Positions 53,354-61,747 of a stretch of DNA of 64,000 bases are shown here, one piece after another; the first letter of the stretch is position 1; each line of letters begins with the position of its first letter. The notes below the pieces were generated by a model. That model did no database searches, had not been told where the DNA came from, and worked only from the letters and a program-made list of their open reading frames with translations. Origin of the DNA: Lysobacter soli. Lineage in GTDB: Bacteria; Pseudomonadota; Gammaproteobacteria; Xanthomonadales; Xanthomonadaceae. The stretch spans positions 248,001-312,000 of the forward strand of contig NZ_QTJR01000004.1 of NCBI RefSeq assembly GCF_003382285.1, given 5' to 3'. The position numbers and the translations under genes were made by a program.

Positions 53354-54706
53354 TCAGAACTTGTACTGCGCCGAGACGCCGTACAGGTTGGCCGCGCCGT
53401 CGAACGGACCGACCAGGGTCTGGAGCGAGGTTTCCGAATGCAGGTCGATCTTCGGCGAGTTCGGCTCGATGCGGGTGTAGCCGAAGTTCACTTCCAGCGC
53501 CTGCGTGGCGGCCCAGCTGGCGCCCAGCGAGTACCACATGCGGTTCGCGTCCGGCAGGCGCGGCGTGCGGGTTTCGATGTGCGTCGGGGTTTCGTCGTAC
53601 GCGACACCGCCGCGCAACGTCCACGATTCGTTGAGCTTGTACTCGGCGCCGAGCGAGGCGAACGTCGTGTCCTTCCAGTTGAACGGCTCGACCGAATCCG
53701 GATCCGGGTTCGCGAACTCGATGCGCACTTCGCGCAGCGATTCCCAACCGGTCTCGGCGTACGAGGCCATCATCGAGAAGCTGTCGGTGAAGTCGTAACG
53801 CAGGTCGACGTTCAGCACCGACGGCGTGGTCAGCTTGGCCAGCGCGGCGCCGTCCTGGAACAGCGGACGCGTGGTCGGGCTGGCGGCGAACACCGCGGCG
53901 ACGTTGCCCGGCACGGTCCAGTCGGCGGTGCCTTCCAGTTCGTAGTCGATCTCGGAGCGGTAGCTCACGCCGATGGCCAGCTTGTCGGTCGGCTTGAGGT
54001 TGGCGCCCACGGTCCAACCGAAGCCGGTGTCGTCGCCCTGGATCTCGGCGAAGCCGTCAGCGGCCTGCGGACGCGCGAACGGCAGCGGACGGGTGGCCGG
54101 GTTGGAGAACAGCAGCGAGCCGAAGTCGACCGACTTCGACAGCGTCACGTCGGCGCGCGAGTAGATGATGCCGGCGCCGACCGAAAAGCGGTCCGGCACG
54201 ATGTCCAGCGCGGCGGCCAGGGTCAGGTCGACGATCTCGACGTCGGAGGTGTGGGCGTAGTAGCGGCCGACCCAATCGTTGTCGTACTCGGTCTTCAGGC
54301 CGAACGGCGCGCTGACCATGGCGCCGAACGCCAGGCCGTTGTCGAGCTTGTGGATGACCGACAGGGCCGGCACGGCCGCGATGTCGCCGGCATCGCCGCC
54401 GTTACCGCCGGTCATCGGACGGCCGAGCGCGTCGGTGCCGGTGCCCTTGAATTCGTAGCTGAGGTCGATCGCGGTGACGTCGACCTGCATCGTGGTGCCG
54501 CTGAAACGCGCCATCGTGGCCGGGTTGTTGGCGACGACCGAGGAATCGGTCTCGTTGACGCCGGCACCAGCGAACGCCGCGCCCATGGACTTGACGCTGT
54601 TTTCCTTCAGCTGGAAACCCGAAGCCTGTGCCTGGCCGACGGCCAGCGCGCCGGCGATGCCGAAGGCGAGCGCCGACAGCTGGATGAAACGAGAAGCGTG
54701 TTGCAT
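53354..54706 (-). CDS. FadL/OmpP1-type outer-membrane transporter
   Basis: 450-residue outer-membrane beta barrel of the FadL family, which moves long-chain fatty acids or aromatic hydrocarbons. The signal peptide ends QAQA-SGF; the mature start SGFQLKENSVKSMGAAFAGAG and the NNPATMARF motif (hatch N-terminus with NPA) are diagnostic. The protein ends in Phe (SAQYKF), as outer-membrane barrels do. Length suits FadL (~420-450). ATG 54706 has GGAG about nine bases upstream; a TTG fifteen bases earlier is unlikely. No beta-oxidation gene is adjacent. Confidence 0.94.
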   Translation of the reverse strand: MQHASRFIQLSALAFGIAGALAVGQAQASGFQLKENSVKSMGAAFAGAGVNETDSSVVANNPATMARFSGTTMQVDVTAIDLSYEFKGTGTDALGRPMTGGNGGDAGDIAAVPALSVIHKLDNGLAFGAMVSAPFGLKTEYDNDWVGRYYAHTSDVEIVDLTLAAALDIVPDRFSVGAGIIYSRADVTLSKSVDFGSLLFSNPATRPLPFARPQAADGFAEIQGDDTGFGWTVGANLKPTDKLAIGVSYRSEIDYELEGTADWTVPGNVAAVFAASPTTRPLFQDGAALAKLTTPSVLNVDLRYDFTDSFSMMASYAETGWESLREVRIEFANPDPDSVEPFNWKDTTFASLGAEYKLNESWTLRGGVAYDETPTHIETRTPRLPDANRMWYSLGASWAATQALEVNFGYTRIEPNSPKIDLHSETSLQTLVGPFDGAANLYGVSAQYKF

Positions 54707-54952
54707 GCGTGTAGTCTCCAATGGAGTATTTTTTCGTCTTCTTCAGGCCGCGCCATCGACATGGCGACCCGGCCGGTCCGGTCGGTCGCCACAAATCGCC
54801 GGAAACCCCTCCCGACGTACGACGCCGTATGCACTATAACCCGGCTTTTAACCCGAGGCTAACAATAGCGGCATGCCCGTCCGCACTTGTAAAACAGGCT
54901 TTTTCGCGCGTCCGGATGCTTTTCGGATGCTGAATGGGGGAGGCCCGTTCCG

Positions 54953-55645
54953 GTGTTCGTGACGATCCCCGGCCGGGAGCGCATCCCGCTGCGCTGGGCC
55001 ACGCCCGTCCTCTTCAGCCTGCTGTGGCTGAGCTTCATCACCGTCGAGCTGATGCCCGGCGCGGAGCAGCGCCGGCTGCTGATGGAATGGGGTGCGCTTT
55101 CGGGCGGCCTGGCCTCGCCGGAGGCCTGGTGGCAGTCGATCCGCACCGGCAGCCTGTGGCGGCTGGTCACGGCGCTGTTCCTTCATGCCGACTGGGCTCA
55201 CCTGCTCGGCAACCTGGTGTTCCTGCTGATCTTCGGGCTGCCGGCGGAACGCGCGATGGGCCCGTGGCGGCTGCTGGTGCTGTTCCTGCTCGGCGGAGCG
55301 GTCGCGAACCTCGCCGCGGTGATCGCCATCGGCACGCCGGACCGGCTGATCATCGGCGCGAGCGGCGCGGTGTCGGCGCTGATCGGCGCGTATCTGGCGC
55401 TGTTCCCTGCCGCGAAGCTCGGCGTCGTGGTGCCGCTGGGATTGTTCCTGCAGTTCGTGAAGGTGCCCGCGCCGCTGCTGATCGGCGTGTGGGCGCTGCT
55501 GCAACTCGTCTTCACCTTCATCGGGCCTGCGTTCGGCGCGGTCGCCTGGTCGGCGCACCTGGCCGGCTTTGCCTTCGGTGGCGTCTTCGCGCTGATCGCC
55601 CGCGCCGGCATCGCGCGGCGCATGCGGCGCCGGCGCGGGCTCTGA
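54953..55645 (+). CDS. Rhomboid-family intramembrane serine protease
   Basis: 230-residue polytopic protease that cuts within membrane helices. Six hydrophobic segments. The catalytic dyad is S137 (GASGAVSALIG) and H202 (SAHLAGFAFGG), with the upstream HxxxxHLLGN-type block seen as HADWAHLLGNLVFL. An Arg-rich C-terminal tail follows. The start is a GTG at 54953; GGGAGG lies about ten bases upstream. Substrates are unknown. It diverges from the FadL gene. Confidence 0.9.
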   Translation: MFVTIPGRERIPLRWATPVLFSLLWLSFITVELMPGAEQRRLLMEWGALSGGLASPEAWWQSIRTGSLWRLVTALFLHADWAHLLGNLVFLLIFGLPAERAMGPWRLLVLFLLGGAVANLAAVIAIGTPDRLIIGASGAVSALIGAYLALFPAAKLGVVVPLGLFLQFVKVPAPLLIGVWALLQLVFTFIGPAFGAVAWSAHLAGFAFGGVFALIARAGIARRMRRRRGL

Positions 55646-55728
55646 CGCAGGACCGGACGCGGCTTGATTGACGCGGCGCGCGACCCCATCGTCAGCGTGC
55701 AACCCGCTCCGCCATCGCGAAATCCGAC

Positions 55729-56049
55729 ATGTCCAAGCCGCTCTACAAGGTGACCTTCCTCAACGCCGGCAAGGTGTACGAGGTCTATGCACGCAACGTC
55801 GCCTCGGGCGCGCTGTGGGGTTTCACCGAAGTGAGCGAACTGGTGTTCGACGTGCACGACGGCGTGGTGATCGATCCCACCGAAGAACGCCTGCGCGACG
55901 AGTTCGGCAACACGCGCGCGCTGCACCTGCCGATGCATAGCATCGTGCGCATCGAGGAAGTCGAGCGCAAAGGCCAGTCGGCGATCCGCGACGCGGCCAC
56001 GGGCGAGAAGGTCGTCACGCCGTTCCCGCTTCCCGGCAAGCCGCGCTGA
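55729..56049 (+). CDS. DUF1820 family protein
   Basis: 106-residue soluble protein of a conserved gammaproteobacterial family without known function. The start YKVTFLNAGKVYEVYARNV, the middle LWGFTEVSELVFD and the segment LHLPMHSIVRIEEVERKG are characteristic. No signal or membrane segment. It lies 83 bp after the rhomboid gene and 8 bp before a lipoprotein gene, so the last two are probably cotranscribed. Confidence 0.9.
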   Translation: MSKPLYKVTFLNAGKVYEVYARNVASGALWGFTEVSELVFDVHDGVVIDPTEERLRDEFGNTRALHLPMHSIVRIEEVERKGQSAIRDAATGEKVVTPFPLPGKPR

Positions 56050-56057
56050 GGCGAGCG

Positions 56058-56588
56058 ATGCGGACGATCGTGCGCGCGTGGATGGTCGCCGCGTCAATCG
56101 CAGGGATCGCGGCGTGCGAACGCGTGCCGGAGCCGTCACCGAAGGAGGCGACACCCGCTGCGACATCGAACGCCTTCAATGTCGAGATCACGCTGACGCC
56201 CGCCGCGCGTGAACGCCTCGTATCGCAGCACGAATCGCTGATCGTCAGCGCCGATTACTTCGGTGACCCGAGCGCCCAAGCGCAGGCGGAGCACGTGCCG
56301 GGCAGCGAAAACCCTTGGCTGACGCTGCATCGCACGCAGGTCGAACTCGAAGGCGCACGACTGGACGGCACGCCCGTCGCGCATTTCCCGGCGGTCTCGC
56401 TCGATGCGAAACAGCTCGCGTGGACCGACGCGCCCGACGCGCCGCAGGTCAACCTCAACGTCTATTCGGGCCGGCGTTCGTCGCCCGACAATCTGCTCGA
56501 TTGCACGATGTTCCAGGACACGCTGGCGGTCGCCTCGCGTGCACCGATCCGGCTGGCGTGCGGGTTGATTGGCGAAGCGCCGCGCTGA
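56058..56588 (+). CDS. Putative lipoprotein, unrecognised
   Basis: 176-residue exported protein. The signal ends in a good lipobox, GIAAC with C20. The mature part starts with a Pro/Ala spacer, followed by a beta-rich domain (FNVEITLTPAARERL, LIVSADYFGDP, VNLNVYSGRR) and two late cysteines (LLDCTMF, RLACGLI) likely forming a disulfide. Not recognised as a named family. It follows the DUF1820 gene by 8 bp and converges on ctpA. Confidence 0.78.
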   Translation: MRTIVRAWMVAASIAGIAACERVPEPSPKEATPAATSNAFNVEITLTPAARERLVSQHESLIVSADYFGDPSAQAQAEHVPGSENPWLTLHRTQVELEGARLDGTPVAHFPAVSLDAKQLAWTDAPDAPQVNLNVYSGRRSSPDNLLDCTMFQDTLAVASRAPIRLACGLIGEAPR

Positions 56589-56601
56589 CGCGGCGCGCGC
56601 C

Positions 56602-57936
56602 TCAGTTCTTCTTCGCCGCGGGCGTAGCCGCGCTCGCCACCGGCTTCTTGAGTTCCACCAGCGCCGCCGCGATCGGCGCATCGCCGTCGAGCACGTCGCC
56701 GGCGTTCTGGCCGGGCTGGCCTTCCTCGCCGTCCTTCTCGCCGTCGCCGCGCAGGTGGCCCGGCAGGCTGGCTTCGCTGAAGTTGCGGATGCTCTTGTCG
56801 GCGTCCTTGCCCGGCTGCAGCACGACGTCGGGCGAAATGCCCAGCGCCTGGATCGACTTGCCGCTGGGCGTGTAATAGCGCGCGGTGGTGAGCTTCACCG
56901 AATCGCCGTTGTCCAGCGGCAGCACGGTCTGCACCGAGCCCTTGCCGAAGGTGCGGCTGCCGACGATGCGCGCGCGGTTGTTGTCGCGCAGCGCACCGGC
57001 GAGGACTTCCGCCGCGCTCGCCGAACCGGCGTCGACCAGCACCACGACCGGCGCGCCGTCGAGGCGATCGCCCGGCGTCGCGCCGAACTCGGCGTCGCTG
57101 ATCGCGATGCGGCCGCGCGTGGAAACGATCTTGCCTTCGTTGAGCAGGTCGTCCGCGATCTGCACCGCCGAGGTCAACAAGCCGCCCGGATTGCTGCGCA
57201 GGTCGATGACCAGGCCGCGCAGCTTGCCGCCGCCCTGCGCCTTGAGCTTCTCGAGCTGGCTTTCGAAATCGGCCGCGGTGTCGGCCTGGAATGCGCTGAT
57301 GCGCACGTAGCCGTAACCCGGCTCGAGCATGCGGCTCTTCACGCTCGCCACGCGGATGGTTTCGCGCGTCAGCGTGACATCGAAAGGCTTGTCCTTGCCT
57401 TCGCGCACGATCGTCAGCGTGACCTTGCTGCCCGGCGCGCCGCGCAGCGGGCCGGACTGGTCGCCTTCGTCGGGCTTGAAGGGTTTGCCGTCGATGGCGG
57501 TGATGACGTCGCCCGCCTTGACGCCTGCGCGCGCGGCCGGTGTGTCGTCGATCGGCGCGATCACGCGCAGCGAGCCGTCGGGCTGGCGCATCAGCTCCAC
57601 GCCGACGCCGTCGTAGGCGCCGCGCGATTGTTCGTCGAAGCTCTCGGCGTCTTCCTTGTCGAGGTAGACGCTGTGCGGGTCCAGGTCGAACAGCAGGCCA
57701 CGGATGGCCGAATGCATCAGCTTCTGGTCCGCCACCGGTTCGACGTAGGCCTGCTTGACCGCGTTGTACACCGAGACGTAGCGGCGGATTTCGTCCAGCG
57801 GCACCTTGGCCTCGGCCGTTTCCCCGTCGGGCGACTCGATCGGCGCGCCGGCGGGCGGCGCGTCGGCCTCCTGCGCGGCGGCCGGCAGGGCGACGAAAGC
57901 GGCCAGGGCGAACGGGGCGAGGCGACGCAGGGACAT
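56602..57936 (-). CDS. ctpA: C-terminal processing peptidase (S41)
   Basis: 444-residue periplasmic serine peptidase with a PDZ domain that degrades or trims proteins at their C-termini. Signal peptide to AAA-QE. PDZ ~105-190 (GVGVELMRQPDGSLRVI, AGVKAGDVITAIDG). The catalytic pair is S307 in DAGSASAAEV and K332 in FGKGSVQT, 25 residues apart as in Tsp. The C-terminus is a charged spacer with Lys. In many bacteria such enzymes control peptidoglycan hydrolases, which suits its place after envC. The gap after envC is 134 bp. Confidence 0.95.
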   Translation of the reverse strand: MSLRRLAPFALAAFVALPAAAQEADAPPAGAPIESPDGETAEAKVPLDEIRRYVSVYNAVKQAYVEPVADQKLMHSAIRGLLFDLDPHSVYLDKEDAESFDEQSRGAYDGVGVELMRQPDGSLRVIAPIDDTPAARAGVKAGDVITAIDGKPFKPDEGDQSGPLRGAPGSKVTLTIVREGKDKPFDVTLTRETIRVASVKSRMLEPGYGYVRISAFQADTAADFESQLEKLKAQGGGKLRGLVIDLRSNPGGLLTSAVQIADDLLNEGKIVSTRGRIAISDAEFGATPGDRLDGAPVVVLVDAGSASAAEVLAGALRDNNRARIVGSRTFGKGSVQTVLPLDNGDSVKLTTARYYTPSGKSIQALGISPDVVLQPGKDADKSIRNFSEASLPGHLRGDGEKDGEEGQPGQNAGDVLDGDAPIAAALVELKKPVASAATPAAKKN

Positions 57937-58070
57937 TCGGCAACTCCGGGGTGGTGCGTGAGGCGAAGCGGGCGGCCTTCCGCCCGGCGTGCCGTGATTA
58001 TGGGCACGGCGGGGGAGCGCAATGGAAGGCTTTCGTTAATCGTTCCCGCAACCGGATCGACCGTTCAGCG

Positions 58071-59309
58071 TCAACGCCGCAGCCACGCTCCGGGATTGAC
58101 CGGAGCCCCGTTTCGACGCAGCTCGAAGTACAGCGCCGCGCGGCCATGGCCGCCGGAGGTACCCACGGTGGCGACGGAGTCGCCACGCTTCACCGCGTCG
58201 CCGACGTCCTTCAGCAGCGCGTCGTTGTGCGCATACAGGCTCATGTAGCCGTTGCCGTGGTCGACGATCAGCAGCAGGCCGTAGCCGGTCATCCATTCGG
58301 CGTAGACGACCGTCCCGTCGGCGACCGCCTTGACCGGCGTGCCGGCGGCGGCGGCGATCAGCAGGCCGTCGCTGTCGCGGCCGTCTGGCATGGTCGCGCC
58401 GAAGCCGGCGAGCAACGCACCGGACACCGGCCAGCCCAGGCCACCGACCTGCGGCGCCGGGGCGCTGGCGACGACGGCGGGCTTGCGGCGCGGCGGCGCG
58501 TCCTTGCCGGCCGAGGCGGCTTCGCGTGCTTCGCGCGCGGCGCGTTCGGCGGCGGCGCGGCGTTGCGCTTCGGCCTTCGCGGCGGCGGCGCGCAGCTTCT
58601 TCAGCAACTGCTCCAGGCCGGCCGCGTCGCGCCCGAGTTCGCGCTCGCGCGTGCTGCGATCCTCGTAACGCTTGTCGAGCTGCGCGACCAGGCTCGCGCG
58701 TTCCTTGCGGGCGCTCTGCAGCTTGCCAAGCTGCGAACGCTGCTGTTCGCGCGTGCGATCCAGTTCACTGCGACGCTGCACGATCGCCTGCTCCACCTCA
58801 TCGAGTTCGCGCAGCTGCGCGTCGAGTTCGGCGATGCGGCGCGTGCGATCGCGCTGCAGGTAACCGTAGTAGGCCAGCATGCGATTGCCGTCGGCCACGC
58901 GATCCTGCGCGAGCAGCAGCTTCAGCGGCGCGTCCTGTCCCTGCAGGTACGCGGCGCGGAGCAGCTGCGCGAGTTCCTGCCGCTGCGCCGCCATGCGCTG
59001 CTGCAGTTGCGTGCGTTGTTCCTGCAGCGCGGCGAGCGACGCCTGCTCCTTCGCCATGCGCGTTTCGATCTCGCGCAAACGGCGATTCGATTCGCCGACT
59101 TTCTCGTCGGCCTCGCGCAACTGGCGCGACGCGCTGCCGCGCTGGCCTTCGATCTTGCGGCGTTCGGCGGCGACCGACTTGAGCTCGCGCTGGATCTTCT
59201 CCAGCTTGCGTTCGGCCTCGCGACTGTTCTGCGCGAACGCGGGCGTCGCCAGCACCAGGCTGGCGACGATGAGCATCGCGCACTTCACCGCAACGACGGC
59301 GCGCCGCAT
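58071..59309 (-). CDS. envC: Murein hydrolase activator EnvC
   Basis: 412-residue periplasmic protein that activates division amidases at the septum. Signal peptide to AFA-QN; then ~220 residues of coiled coil (REAERKLEKIQRELK onward), a flexible Lys/Pro linker, and a LytM/M23 domain (~285-412). The zinc ligands of active M23 enzymes are missing: the HxxxD block reads DSDGLLIAAAAGTPV and the final HxH reads ALYFELRRNG. This is the degenerate state expected of an activator rather than a hydrolase. It begins 4 bp after gpmI, as in other gammaproteobacteria. Confidence 0.95.
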   Translation of the reverse strand: MRRAVVAVKCAMLIVASLVLATPAFAQNSREAERKLEKIQRELKSVAAERRKIEGQRGSASRQLREADEKVGESNRRLREIETRMAKEQASLAALQEQRTQLQQRMAAQRQELAQLLRAAYLQGQDAPLKLLLAQDRVADGNRMLAYYGYLQRDRTRRIAELDAQLRELDEVEQAIVQRRSELDRTREQQRSQLGKLQSARKERASLVAQLDKRYEDRSTRERELGRDAAGLEQLLKKLRAAAAKAEAQRRAAAERAAREAREAASAGKDAPPRRKPAVVASAPAPQVGGLGWPVSGALLAGFGATMPDGRDSDGLLIAAAAGTPVKAVADGTVVYAEWMTGYGLLLIVDHGNGYMSLYAHNDALLKDVGDAVKRGDSVATVGTSGGHGRAALYFELRRNGAPVNPGAWLRR

Positions 59310-59313
59310 GCGG

Positions 59314-60837
59314 TCAGCCTGCGAGCAGGCTCGTTCCGCTCATCTCCGCAGGCTTCGGCAAACCGAGCAGGTCGAGGATGGTCGGCGCCACGTCGCGCAG
59401 CGCGCCGCCGGAGCGCAGCGTCGCCGCACGCGGGCCGAGGTACACGAACGGCACGGGACCCACGGTGTGCGCGGTATGCGGCTGGCCCGTCGACGGGTCG
59501 CGCATCATTTCGAGGTTGCCGTGGTCGGCCGTGACCAGCAGCGCGCCGCCGGTGTCGCGCACGGCCTGCGCGATGGCGCCGATCGCGACGTCCACCGCTT
59601 CGGCGGCCTTCACCGCCGCGGCGATATTGCCCGTGTGGCCGACCATGTCGGGGTTGGCGATGTTGCAGATGGCGACGTCCATCTCGCCGGAGCGGATCGC
59701 GGCGGTGAGCTTCTCGGTGAGTTCGGGGCAGCTCATTTCCGGCTGCAGGTCGTAGGTCGCGACCTTCGGGCTCGGCACGAGGATGCGCGTTTCCCCGGCG
59801 TAAGGGTCTTCGCGGCCGCCGCTGAAGAAGAACGTCACGTGCGCGTACTTCTCGGTTTCGGCGATGCGCAGCTGCTTCAGGCCGTTGTCGGCGAGCACTT
59901 CACCGAGCGTGTGGCGAAGATCGTCGGGGCCGAAGGCGACCGGCGCCGGCAGCTTCGCGTCGTATTCGGTCAGGCACACGAAACGCGACAGCTTCGGCCT
60001 GCGCGCGTCGAATCCGGCGAACGTCGGCGAGACGAACGCGGCGGTGATCTGCCGCGCGCGGTCGGCGCGGAAGTTCATGAACACCACGGCATCGCCATCG
60101 GCCATCGGCAGCGAGCCTTCGATCACCGTCGGCGCGACGAACTCGTCGGTCTCGCCGCGCTCGTACGCCTGCAGCAGCGCTTCGATGGGGCCGGTGGTGA
60201 CGTGCTCGCTCTTCGCTTCGACGATCGCATCCCATGCGCGGCGCAGGCGATCCCAGCGCTGGTCACGGTCCATCGCGTAGTAGCGACCGCTGACGCTGGC
60301 CACGCGCGCGTTGCCGAGCTTGCGGCAGACGTCCTGCAGCTTGGCCAGGCTCGGTTCGGCGGACTTGGGCGGCATGTCGCGGCCGTCGAGGAACGCATGC
60401 ACGGCGACCTTCGACACGCCCGCCTCGCGCGCGAGTTCGAGCATCGCGAAGATGTGGTTCTCGTGGCTGTGCACGCCGCCGGGCGACAGCAGCCCCATGA
60501 CGTGCAGCGTGCCGCCGTGGGACTGCGCGGCGGCGCACGCGGCGCCCAGTTCGTCGTTGCCGAAGAACGTGCCGTCCTCGATGGCGGCGTCGATGCGCGT
60601 GAGGTCCTGGTAGACGATGCGGCCGGCGCCGAGGTTCATGTGGCCGACCTCGGAATTGCCCATCTGCCCGTCCGGCAGGCCGACGTGGCGGCCTTCGGTG
60701 TGGATCAGCGTGTGCGGCGCCGAGGCGACCAGCGCGTCCCAGTTCGGAAGCCGGGCCTGGGCCAGCGCGTTGTCGGTTGGGTCGTCGCGATGCCCCCAGC
60801 CGTCGAGGATCAGCAGGACCACGGGTTTGGGGCGCAT
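59314..60837 (-). CDS. gpmI: Phosphoglycerate mutase, 2,3-BPG-independent
   Basis: 507-residue glycolytic enzyme of the alkaline-phosphatase fold. It interconverts 3- and 2-phosphoglycerate with two Mn ions. D12 (LILDGWGH) and the phosphorylated serine S62 (GQMGNSEVGHMNLGAGR) are visible, as are LDGRDMPPKSA, NFRADRARQ, DMVGHTGN and TADHGN. Length is normal. ATG 60837 is chosen by homology with the M..KPVVLLILDGWG start; no strong ribosome site is present, and a GTG at 60852 is possible. It heads the gpmI-envC-ctpA cluster. Confidence 0.96.
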   Translation of the reverse strand: MRPKPVVLLILDGWGHRDDPTDNALAQARLPNWDALVASAPHTLIHTEGRHVGLPDGQMGNSEVGHMNLGAGRIVYQDLTRIDAAIEDGTFFGNDELGAACAAAQSHGGTLHVMGLLSPGGVHSHENHIFAMLELAREAGVSKVAVHAFLDGRDMPPKSAEPSLAKLQDVCRKLGNARVASVSGRYYAMDRDQRWDRLRRAWDAIVEAKSEHVTTGPIEALLQAYERGETDEFVAPTVIEGSLPMADGDAVVFMNFRADRARQITAAFVSPTFAGFDARRPKLSRFVCLTEYDAKLPAPVAFGPDDLRHTLGEVLADNGLKQLRIAETEKYAHVTFFFSGGREDPYAGETRILVPSPKVATYDLQPEMSCPELTEKLTAAIRSGEMDVAICNIANPDMVGHTGNIAAAVKAAEAVDVAIGAIAQAVRDTGGALLVTADHGNLEMMRDPSTGQPHTAHTVGPVPFVYLGPRAATLRSGGALRDVAPTILDLLGLPKPAEMSGTSLLAG

Positions 60838-60920
60838 CGGGGAGGCTGGCACGTCGGGGGATTCCAGAGTGAGGGGCCAATGGTGACTTCGGGCACGGGT
60901 CCGCGCCGGCGATGGCTGCG

Positions 60921-60926
60921 ATTGTA
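60921..60926 (-). promoter_or_regulatory. -10 element of the gpmI cluster
   Basis: TACAAT on the minus strand, about 80 bp before the gpmI start. No clear -35 stands 16-18 bp upstream. Confidence 0.45.
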
Positions 60927-61002
60927 GCGAAGCGGTGTAAACCGATTCCGCCTTCAGCGCATCCGATGCATTGAAGCCCGTCCCAACACGGAAACCGAAA
61001 CG

Positions 61003-61665
61003 ATGCGAATCCGCTCCCTCTGCGTCCTGCCGCTCGCCCTGGCGCTGTCCGCGCCGGCGTTCGCCGCCCAGGACATCGATAAAGTCAACGGCAGCATCAC
61101 CGTCGAAGCCGGCCAGACCGTCGGCGACCTGGAGACCGTCAACGGCTCCATCAAGATCGGCGCCGGCGCGCGCACCGGCAAGGCCGAAACCGTCAACGGC
61201 AGCATCACCGTCGCCGAGAACGTCGAGGCCGAAGGACTGGAAACGGTCAACGGCTCCATCCGCGTGGCGGGCAACGGCAAGCTGTCCAGCAAGCTGGAAA
61301 CCGTCAACGGCGGCATCTTCGTGGACCGGGGTGGCGACGTGCGCGGCGACATCGAAACGGTGAACGGCGCGATCGGCCTGGTCGACACCGACCTGTCCGG
61401 TGGCATCACCACGGTGAACGGCGACGTCACCGTCGGCGTGAATTCGCACGTGAAGGGCGGCATCCACTACACCAAGCCGAGCGGCTCGTGGTTCTCGTTC
61501 AACAAGCGCGACCCGAAGGTCATCATCGGGCCGAACGCGGTCGTCGAAGGCCCGCTGAACTTCGAGCGCAAGGTCGAGCTGTACGTGCACAGCACGGCGA
61601 AGGTCGGCCAGATCAGTGGCGCGACCGCGGTCCGGTTCGACGGTGCGACCCCGCCGGGGCAGTAA
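61003..61665 (+). CDS. Exported VNG-repeat beta-helix protein
   Basis: 220-residue exported protein with a signal peptide (MRIRSLCVLPLALALSAPAFA). It contains seven tandem units of 18-19 residues, each headed by VNGSI or a variant: KVNGSI, TVNGSI three times, TVNGGI, TVNGAI and TVNGDV, roughly from residue 27 to 155. The regular length and alternating hydrophobic pattern (SITVEAG, SIKIGAG, SITVAEN) indicate a right-handed beta helix. A cap region (VIIGPNAVVEGPLNFERKVELYV) resembles bactofilin and adhesin-like polymer proteins. It has no membrane anchor visible. Function is unknown. It ends just before the 21-bp array and its terminator. Confidence 0.85.
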   Translation: MRIRSLCVLPLALALSAPAFAAQDIDKVNGSITVEAGQTVGDLETVNGSIKIGAGARTGKAETVNGSITVAENVEAEGLETVNGSIRVAGNGKLSSKLETVNGGIFVDRGGDVRGDIETVNGAIGLVDTDLSGGITTVNGDVTVGVNSHVKGGIHYTKPSGSWFSFNKRDPKVIIGPNAVVEGPLNFERKVELYVHSTAKVGQISGATAVRFDGATPPGQ

Positions 61666-61706
61666 GCAGCGCAGACCTCGTAGAAAACCCTCGTCGAGTT
61701 CCAAGG

Positions 61707-61747
61707 ACTGGCGCGTCAGGCTTCGAGCCTGGCGCGCCAGTTTTTTT
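61707..61747 (+). terminator. Intrinsic terminator built from array units 1 and 2
   Basis: Left arm 61707-61722 (ACTGGCGCGTCAGGCT), TCG loop, right arm 61726-61741 with one U-G pair, then seven T residues. The stem is 16 bp. It stands 42 bp after the stop of the beta-helix gene. Confidence 0.92.
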
